This document shows positions 8,510-14,551 of a DNA stretch of 14,551 nucleotides, in pieces. Under the pieces are notes generated by a model, which did not search any database, was not told where the DNA came from, and saw only the letters and a list, made by a program, of their open reading frames with translations. The stretch comes from Amoebophrya sp. AT5.2 (lineage: Eukaryota; Sar; Dinophyceae; Syndiniales; Amoebophryaceae). The position numbers were made by a program, and so were the translations under genes. Within the stretch, counting starts at the first letter, position 1, and the number at the start of each line of letters is the position of its first letter. The stretch covers positions 1 to 14,551 of the forward strand of contig RXOD01005363.1 in NCBI GenBank assembly GCA_005223375.1, given 5' to 3'.

Positions 8510-9931
8510 ATGTTCGTTCCCACGAAGCGCGTCGCGGTGATTGGTGGCGGCGTCGTTGGTTTAGCCTGCGCCCGGGAGATTCTTCTGAATCACGCTCGTC
8601 GAAGTCAACAGGCGATCGCTCCATCATGTTTCCTCGACGTGCTGCTTCTGGAGGCCGCCGCCAGCTTCGGAACGGCGACCTCCAGCCGAAATTCCGGGGT
8701 CCTGCACGCGGGGATTTACTACCCGACCAACTCCAACAAGCACAAGTTCTGCATCCACGGGTACCAAAAAATACTCCGCTTTTGCGACAAGTTCAGGGTG
8801 CCCTACCAGCTCTGCGGAAAGCTCATAGTGGACACCGACAACCTGCTTGGTGGAAGTGCTGCGGGAAGCACCAAGCTCGATGAAATTTACCGACAGGGCC
8901 TCGACAACGGCGTGCCCAAGCTGGAGCTGATCGAGGACCGGGGAACAATTCTCCAGCTCGAACCGAACCTGGCGGACAGCGAAATCGCGCGAGCCATTTA
9001 CAGCCCGCTCACAGGGATCGTCGACGTGCACCAGTACCTGCTCGCCCTCCTCACCAGCTGTGAGGAGCAGGCGTGCGCGGAGCAAGCGGAAGGTCGTGGC
9101 GGAAATGGTGGAAGAAGTAGCTTTGACGTCGTGTACAACTGCGAGGTCCTGGGGGCTAGAAGAAGTACAATCACGTCAAAGATGAACACCAGTGCGGGAG
9201 TAGATCATGGGGAAAAGACGACGCTGCAGACCTCGCAGGGCGATCTGGAGGACGTGGACGTGGTAGTGAACTGCGCGGGGCTGCACGCGTGCCGCGTCGC
9301 GGAGCGGGTCCTCGGAGGGAGTTCTGTTGAGATTCCCCCTCCTGTGTACGCAAAGGGCAACTACTGGAAACTGGAGAGGCGCGCGGGCGGATACGGGGGC
9401 GCGAGTGCGGATGGTAGTGGTAGTGGTCCTTCAGGTAGTACGAGTAGTAGGGGTTCCTGGCGGCACCTCATCTACCCACTCCCGGAGCCCGGCGGGCTGG
9501 GCACGCACCTCACGTTGGATCTCGACGGCCAGATCCGCTTCGGACCCAACGTCGAGTTCCTCGATTTGGGTCTGGATGATAGGGAGAGTGCTGCTGCTAC
9601 AGCTACAACGGAAGAGCAACATGCACAGCAGTCGTTCGAAACCCTCGAGCAGCGGCTGAATGCGTTTTACCAGACCGTGTCGCCGCCGACAAGTGCAGTT
9701 TACGAAAGCATCAAGCGGTACTACCCAAAGATTGAAGACGACGGCGTGCTGGTCGGCGACTACGTGGGGATTCGCCCGAAGCTGCAGGGCGAAACCGACT
9801 TCAAAATCCTGTCTGACACGTCTGGGAGGAGTATCCACTGTCTGGGCATCGAATCCCCGGGCCTGACGTCGTCGCTCGCAATCGGGGAGCACGTGGCGAA
9901 GCAGGTGCTAAGTCTACTTCCGACGGGATAG
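8510..9931 (+). CDS. L2HGDH: Gene C: L-2-hydroxyglutarate dehydrogenase/oxidase-type FAD enzyme
   Basis: 473 residues in one exon. Members of this DAO-type flavoprotein family oxidise L-2-hydroxyglutarate to 2-oxoglutarate, clearing a side product of central metabolism. The sequence shows an N-terminal FAD-binding Rossmann motif (VAVIGGGVVGLACA, Gly at 12, 14 and 17), an acidic residue closing strand 2 (LLLEA), the family block SSRNSGVLHAGIYY (59-71), NCAG (254-257), HLIYPLPEPGGLGTHLTLDL (319-338), GIRPKL (420-425) and C-terminal GIESPGLTSSLA (446-457). The last blocks look more like bacterial enzymes of the family than the animal mitochondrial form, judged from memory. Low-complexity inserts lie near 190-202, 291-316 and 354-375. 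A stop codon directly abuts the ATG in frame, so the start is firm unless a leader exon is spliced on. No mitochondrial presequence is visible. A related 2-hydroxyacid specificity cannot be excluded. Confidence 0.93.
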   Translation: MFVPTKRVAVIGGGVVGLACAREILLNHARRSQQAIAPSCFLDVLLLEAAASFGTATSSRNSGVLHAGIYYPTNSNKHKFCIHGYQKILRFCDKFRVPYQLCGKLIVDTDNLLGGSAAGSTKLDEIYRQGLDNGVPKLELIEDRGTILQLEPNLADSEIARAIYSPLTGIVDVHQYLLALLTSCEEQACAEQAEGRGGNGGRSSFDVVYNCEVLGARRSTITSKMNTSAGVDHGEKTTLQTSQGDLEDVDVVVNCAGLHACRVAERVLGGSSVEIPPPVYAKGNYWKLERRAGGYGGASADGSGSGPSGSTSSRGSWRHLIYPLPEPGGLGTHLTLDLDGQIRFGPNVEFLDLGLDDRESAAATATTEEQHAQQSFETLEQRLNAFYQTVSPPTSAVYESIKRYYPKIEDDGVLVGDYVGIRPKLQGETDFKILSDTSGRSIHCLGIESPGLTSSLAIGEHVAKQVLSLLPTG

Positions 9932-10221
9932 ATAGATGGCGAAGCGGCTCTTCTTCGGTGGCGTTTTGGTGTTCAAAAGCTCCTTCTGGGGGTGCGGATG
10001 GAGGCAGAAAATACGGCAATGGCACGCACTGAATGAGACGCGCAAGTCAACATCTCCGCGGCGAGCCGGAGAGCTTACAAGTTGTACTTACTCTCGACGT
10101 CGAGCTCGACCACGAGTTGCAGCTCCAGCTCCACAGCCTACTGCGAAATGCGCCGCCGCCGAGCAGCAGTGAAGTCAATCTATCAATCCATCAGAAGCCG
10201 CGCTGGAATTCTATGAACTCA

Positions 10222-10259
10222 ATCACAGGCTCCGCCATGGTATCACTGGCTCCGCCATG
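10222..10259. repeat. 18-bp direct repeat, one mismatch, 20-bp period
   Basis: atcacaggctccgccatg (10222..10239) and atcactggctccgccatg (10242..10259). Confidence 0.85.
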
Positions 10260-10316
10260 ATTTGTCGAGCACAATAGCTGAGACGTGTTCTCCAGCAAGC
10301 GCTGTATTGAATAGGT

Positions 10317-10401
10317 GTTACAGATCGTCTTCGCCGTGCTTTGCAATCGTCGTGTTACAGGTTACAGATCGTCTTCGCCGTGCTTTGCAATCGTCGTGTT
10401 A
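10317..10401. repeat. 44-bp-period tandem duplication
   Basis: The unit starting gttacagatcgtcttcgccg at 10317 recurs from 10361. The first 41 bases are identical (10317..10357 and 10361..10401). The copies are separated by CAG, so the junction reads TTACAG|GTTACAG. The perfect identity points to a recent event. Confidence 0.92.
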
Positions 10402-10713
10402 TCGGATCCGATCATCGTCGATTTTTTTTTTTGAAATTGCCGTTTTTTATCACCCACGGTAGTGGAGCAGGAGCTCGATTGCAGACGAGTATGCTACATG
10501 GACGCTTAGTCCTTGTTATTACAACCGTACTGAAGATTTTCATATTCATTTTCCTCCATGATATAAGATGTAGTTTTGCAGAATGTAGATGAGAAGATTT
10601 TTTTTTGACGGGATGATCAGAACATGACGGTCGTGTGACAACTATACTCTTTGCTTCTACCGTGGCACTGACGAAGCGCCATACCTGCACTTCCGCAGTC
10701 GATTTTCCGAGAG

Positions 10714-12598
10714 ATGGGAGCGGGAACGCCCAACGTCACCGAGCCTTCGGGCAGTCCAGTGGAGTTGGGCTCGTTATTTCGCCCTGTTCCATCGCCTGTT
10801 TTGCGACCGCCGGCGCTCCCAAATCTGCCGGTCCTCCGCAGCTTCACCCTGGGCGGCTTCTCGGAAGGAGCCGGATCATACTACCTGCGCGCGCCGGGGC
10901 CGCAGCTCGAGGAATACGAGGCGCGGGCGGCGCGGTATGCGAACGAGCAGCAGGACCACCTCGCCGAGCAGCGCCGACAGGAGCTTCGCGAGCAGCAGCA
11001 GCGGGCTCTGGGGCAGCCCTCTTCGTTTGGTTCTTCTTCTAGTTTGTCTTTGTCCGTCCCCGACCCCGGCGTGCAGCTCATTTCGCAGGACCCGGGCCCG
11101 CTCGCGCTCTGGACGCAGGTGCGGGGCCTGAAGCTTGTAATCCATGTGCCGGCCATGGGCCAGCTCGGCGTGCCGGGCCGCCTCGAAATCTTCGCGATCG
11201 AGTACAAGGAAACGCGGAGGGACGGAAGGGCGAACAGGGCGAACGGCGCGAAGTTCGTGGTGGCATCTTTGCCGCCGCTCGGGTACTGCGGATCGAGGGT
11301 TGGCACACTTCTGGACCTCCCCTGCGGCGACTTCGAGAAGTTGGCCGTCGAAAGCTTCCAAAGAGGAACAAGGTCGGCGGACTCCGTCACCCCGGTCTTG
11401 AAGAAGGCGACGGAGTGGTTTGATCTTCGGGGGTTGAATGGGTATCTGTTTGAGCATCTCCTCGAGACCGCGACGCAGCAGGACGGGAAAGCCGGCGACA
11501 TCCAGTTCGACCTGTTGACGGGCGGAAACTCGCACGTGCTCGGGCAGCTCTTGCAGGATGCTGGCGACGAAGGGCTGCGGTTGTTTTTTGCCGCGAATGA
11601 GATGACCATCCACGAGGCGACGACGGCGTTCACGGCGAGTAGTGCGGACAACTGGCTTCCGCTGGACACCACGCAGGTGCTGGAGCAGTACGGCTCTTTC
11701 CAGAAAAACGCTGCCTTGAAAGCCGGAGTTGGAATGGGGAACACGGGAATTTCGCCGGAGTTGGATCATGGGGCAGCAGGGGGAATTACGCCATCGACAT
11801 CAGCGGCCGCAGCGTCTTCTCGACAGGATCTGCGCGGCTGTCCGGCTGTGCCACTGGTCGCTCCCACAGAAACAACCATGTCGACAGGAGCTGCTTCATC
11901 AATCGCGACGGGGGGCGCGAGTACATCAAGTTCGAACGACCCCAACGCGCCCTACAACATCAAACAGGGATCCCGGACTTGGGTGATCGATATCACCAAC
12001 CACCCGGGGGCCCACACGAAGATCGCGACCATCATGGCGGAAGTGAGCGCACGCAACGCTGCGATAAGTCGGCAGGCCGTTTTCCGGTCGGGCCCGTTGG
12101 GGGTCGTCTTCCACGCCGGCACGAGTTTGGCGACCATCCGGGGCGCGCAGCTCCTGCTCCCTTCGTCGTCAGCTTGGCAGACGTCGGGCTACAACAGCTG
12201 CCTCGTGCACACCAATCAAGAGATGAGCGTCGAAGAGGTCTGCACCTTCTTGCGGCAGCTCGGGCAGATAGTGCAGGACGAAACATTAAAACAAAGCATC
12301 AGCAAGGTCGTCTACTTTCCGGAACAGCTGCGAATCAGCGCGGCGCTCCGCGGGAAGCTCTTCGGGCTCGACATCGAGGAGGCCGATATCAAGAAGATCC
12401 GGGACCTGGAGCTGCAGAACCGGGACGAGGAGGCGCTGGCCCCGCTGATCTCTGGGCAGGAAGAATTCTGCGAGGAGGAGGAACAGCAGCCGGCGGGCGC
12501 GACTGCCTTTGCCGACCTCGTCCGGGCACAGGCGGAGAAGGGCGGTCTGGGGCCCGCGCCGAAGCGGCAGAAAAAAAACGAGGACGTCGTCGAAAAAG
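10714..12598 (+). other. Gene D exon 1
   Basis: 628 codons plus one base. It ends with an acidic run (EEFCEEEEQQ), an ordered-looking AFADLVRAQAEKGGLG, a basic PKRQKK and EDVVEK. The donor AAAAAG|GTGCGC is phase 1. The frame would run on to a stop at 12694..12696 if unspliced, which would give a 660-residue protein, but the phase match and the homologous exons downstream favour splicing. Confidence 0.75.
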
Positions 12599-14551
12599 GT
12601 GCGCGGGTTCTCCGTTTTTTGGTACGTCGACACCTGCCGAACCCACTGTCGGATACGCGAATCCACAGTCGGACAAAAACTGTTTCTTTGGGGTAGAGTT
12701 AGAGTTTGTGAAGTGCGACCCTGTCGAACAAAACACCAGGTAAAATCTCGAGAACCACGGACGACGTGACAGGGGCGGTTGCCGCCGAAGACGTGCGAGT
12801 GGCCGTGCAGACCGCTTTCAGTAGTGCTCTCCCATCTGCTAGCACCCCGCTCTCGCCGGATGAAGCAGGTACTCTCGTCCAGTTTTTGCCCGAAAATCGA
12901 GACTGCTTCCCCGGTCGAAACAGCGCAACTCTCTCCGTAATAAAGGGGAATCGGCGTGGTCATTTGTAGCAGCGATTGCTATTTCTTTCCCGACAGAATG
13001 GGCGCGAGACTACGCACTACAAAACCAATGGTCTCATCTCTGTCTGGTGCTGGGACATTCATTGTATCTTCTCGCTGAGAAAGTTTTGCGACCTCTACTA
13101 GTAGCTCTTACGCACGTGGTGGCAGGGGCAAATTAGTATTCGTATTTCTCCGAACACCAAAAACGCCACCCAGGTAATCCCGCAGAGACTGGTTCTGGCA
13201 GTGCCGCCGCCGGGAAGAGCGACTCCGTGATTGGTCTGTCTACGTGGTCGGGAGGCGACGCTTCGAAGCAGCAAGGTGCGTTATCCGACGCCAAGGCCTC
13301 GAATCAGCAGCAGGAGAAGGTTGTGTCGCAGAAGGACGAAAATGACGAAAAAGGTGTTTCTTAAGGAAGTACTTATGTTTGTATTTGCGATGGCTGGTGA
13401 TGGGACTGAGACACGGAGAAGAATGTTTGCAACGGTCGCCACGTAATCCTCCGTCGCGACTCGACGTCTCGCGAAATGCGGCGCACTAAAAAACACCAGG
13501 TCAAATTCCGGGATCCTCCGACGACGTAGGAGTGGCCGTGGCTTCGGGAGAGGAAGATGTAGCAGTGGCGGTGGAAAGCGCAATCAGTACTCCTCTGTCA
13601 CCTGCCAGCACCCCGCTCTCGCCGGATGAAGAAGGTACTTTTTTTTTCCCGCGCATGTTGATCAAAAAGAGCAGTCGAGGATGGTGGAAAGGAAAACGCC
13701 TACGAAGCTCGGAAGTTCGAAGTGCCTGCTCGACTGGAGCCACCGCTCCATGCGGTGGCGCATAGAGGGGTTTTCATTTGCATTTTCGAGGGAAAGAACT
13801 AACGAGATGGGTACAGAGAGATAGGTGTAAAGATGGCGAGGTCGGGTAAGGTAGGTAAGACGGGTATTCCCTTCTGCATGCGTGGCGCATTTACCATCTC
13901 TGACCACGGTGCAAATCTTTTCCCGCCAGACTAATAATTTTCAATTCCTCCACCCTCAGGTGCTTCCCTGACCCCGCGCGGAGCGACGCCGCCCGCTCCG
14001 AGCGACTTCAACCGCTGCGAGAAGGTCGTCGCGGGCGTGCAGGCGAGATTCCGGAAAACGGTGTCCGAGAGCGTCTCCCTCAGCGAGCGGCCCGGCTACG
14101 CCGCCCAGGGCACGGACGAAAGCGGGGAAAAGGTCTGGCGCTTCATGCGTAAGTCGATCAGCTACATCAGCCTCGAGCTGGACTTGGAGGACGTGCCGCT
14201 GCGCGCGGTGCGGGCGGTCGTCCTTGACTCGCCCCAGATTGCGGCAGGACTTTCCTCCGCGGACCGCGAGCAGCTGGCGCGGCTGCAGAATTTCGGCGAC
14301 GCCAGCGGCTCGGCCGCAATTTTAGTGCCGATCTCTGCGGAGACCCGGAACTTCCGGCGGAGGGAGCGGAGGGCAACCAAGCAGCGGCGGAGGGCGAGCG
14401 CGAGTCAGAGCACCTCGCAGCAGCAGAAAGAGGCGGGGGCGGAGCAGCAGGAGGCGGACGCAGATGTGGGCGAACGCGTGGACGGATTCAGATTCTACCT
14501 CTACCTGATCATAATGGTGTATGCCACAGCGGAAAGTCAAAGTGGGTGGCG
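10714..14551 (+). CDS. Gene D: large protein of unknown family, at least five exons (3' partial)
   Basis: Proposed model: join(10714..12598, 12740..12868, 13174..13353, 13500..13634, 13960..>14551), at least 973 residues. The ATG follows an in-frame stop at 10669. All four introns are GT..AG and phase 1, each splitting a Gly codon. Residues 65-98 form a Glu/Gln/Arg-rich coiled-coil-like helix. Residues 130-345 and 412-600 have mixed strand/helix character typical of folded domains (VRGLKLVIHVPAMGQ; TWVIDITNHPGAHTKIATIM; CTFLRQLGQIVQDETLKQS), separated by an Ala/Ser-rich linker. A nuclear-localisation-like PKRQKK precedes the first intron. Exons 2 and 4 are homologous Thr/Ser-Pro-rich segments. 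The last exon begins a new domain. I recognise no family, so no function is proposed. Confidence 0.75.
12599..12739 (+). other. Gene D intron 1
   Basis: 141 nt, GTGCGC to AAAACACCAG, flanked by AG|GT at both ends, phase 1. The intron contains CCACTGTCGGA and CCACAGTCGGA, a near-repeat. Confidence 0.7.
12740..12868 (+). other. Gene D exon 2 (copy 1 of the duplicated exon)
   Basis: 129 nt, phase 1 on both sides. It encodes KISRTTDDVTGAVAAEDVR, then VAVQTAFSSALPSASTPLSP and DEA. It aligns with exon 4 along its whole length. The Ser/Thr-Pro motifs (STPLSP) suit proline-directed kinases. Confidence 0.7.
12869..13173 (+). other. Gene D intron 2
   Basis: 305 nt, GTACTC to CGCCACCCAG, with AG|GT at both ends, phase 1. 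An alternative acceptor 12 nt downstream (CCCGCAG, ending at 13185) is in the same phase and would drop four residues. Confidence 0.65.
13174..13353 (+). other. Gene D exon 3
   Basis: 180 nt, phase 1 on both sides. It encodes a polar Ser/Gly/Gln/Lys-rich linker (SDSVIGLSTWSGGDASKQQ). It ends DENDEK, resembling the EDVVEK end of exon 1, and uses the same GAAAAAG|GTG donor context. Confidence 0.65.
13354..13499 (+). other. Gene D intron 3
   Basis: 146 nt, GTGTTT to AAAACACCAG, phase 1. Its last ten bases and the following GT are identical to the end of intron 1, as expected if exon 2 and its flank were duplicated. Confidence 0.7.
13500..13634 (+). other. Gene D exon 4 (copy 2 of the duplicated exon)
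   Basis: 135 nt, phase 1 on both sides. It encodes QIPGSSDDVGVAVASGEEDV, then AVAVESAISTPLSPASTPL and SPDEE. Compared with exon 2 it has two extra codons. The shared 3' end (about 24 bp, agcaccccgctctcgccgga onward) is identical at DNA level up to one base before the donor. Confidence 0.75.
13635..13959 (+). other. Gene D intron 4
   Basis: 325 nt, from GTACTTTTTTTTTCCC to a textbook end: branch-like CTAATAAT, a pyrimidine tract, then CCCTCAG|GT. It contains an 8-bp perfect hairpin (13739..13746 with 13752..13759, loop TCCAT) and a flanking 8-bp inverted pair (13672..13679 with 13729..13736). Confidence 0.75.
13960..14551 (+). other. Gene D exon 5 (runs off the window)
   Basis: Open to the last base, phase 1 start. 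It encodes ASLTPRGATPPAPSDFNRCE, a probable folded part (VWRFMRKSISYISLELDLED, VRAVVLDSPQIAAGLSS), a very basic segment (RRRERRATKQRRRAS), a Gln/Glu-rich segment, and a hydrophobic stretch (FRFYLYLIIMVYA) cut near the window end. That stretch could be a strand or part of a membrane segment; its continuation would decide. Confidence 0.75.

Larger units (their letters stand above)
9932..10713. other. Intergenic region between genes C and D
   Basis: 782 bp with no credible gene. It holds two tandem duplications (10222..10259 and 10317..10401) and T-runs at about 10421..10432 and 10598..10606. An in-frame stop at 10669 bounds the start of gene D. No regulatory element can be named. Confidence 0.7.

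Noticed and set aside
10876..11769. Two long minus-strand frames opposite gene D exon 1.
   Set aside because: They overlap each other and the plus-strand exon, and look like antisense products of GC-biased codons.
1..14551. Search for transposase, reverse transcriptase, viral, CRISPR, tRNA, rRNA and dinoflagellate spliced-leader sequence.
   Set aside because: No motif, cloverleaf arm pair, regular repeat-spacer array or spliced-leader match was seen by eye on either strand. A covariance-model or HMM scan would be needed to exclude weak cases.

Overview
This is nuclear DNA of a eukaryote, not a bacterial or viral segment. Long GC-rich reading frames on the plus strand are interrupted by GT..AG introns whose phases match across the junctions. 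There are no operon-like overlaps, and non-coding gaps of about 0.7 to 1.1 kb separate the genes. All four inferred genes lie on the plus strand. The proteins are rich in Ser, Gly and Ala homopolymer-like runs, often written as repeated agt/ggt codons. This style, the one-way gene order and introns bounded by short direct repeats make me suspect an alveolate protist, possibly of the dinoflagellate lineage. Nothing in the window proves that assignment.

Layout. (A) 1..1147: the 3' part of a Pro/Ser/Arg-rich protein gene, probably at least two exons, low confidence. (Gap) 1148..2236: AT-richer, no convincing gene. (B) about 2237..7765: a five-exon gene for a protein of about 1,510 residues. It carries a Rieske [2Fe-2S] domain split in two: the CPH ligand pair is at 3273..3281 and the CPLH ligand pair at 6794..6805, with nearly 1,000 residues of mostly disordered Ser-rich sequence between them. 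(Gap) 7766..8509. (C) 8510..9931: an intronless gene for an L-2-hydroxyglutarate dehydrogenase/oxidase-type FAD enzyme, the most secure call in the window. (Gap) 9932..10713, with an exact 44-bp-period tandem duplication. (D) 10714 to beyond the window end: a multi-exon gene for a large protein I do not recognise. Its exons 2 and 4 are diverged copies of each other, and all four of its introns are phase 1 and sit between AG|GT direct repeats.

B (predicted iron-sulfur electron-transfer domain) and C (flavin dehydrogenase) are both redox proteins, but nothing in the sequence links them in one pathway. The most notable points are the giant insertion inside the Rieske domain of B and the exon duplication and intron architecture of D. 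Exon boundaries come from reading-frame, phase and splice-site logic only; there is no transcript evidence.
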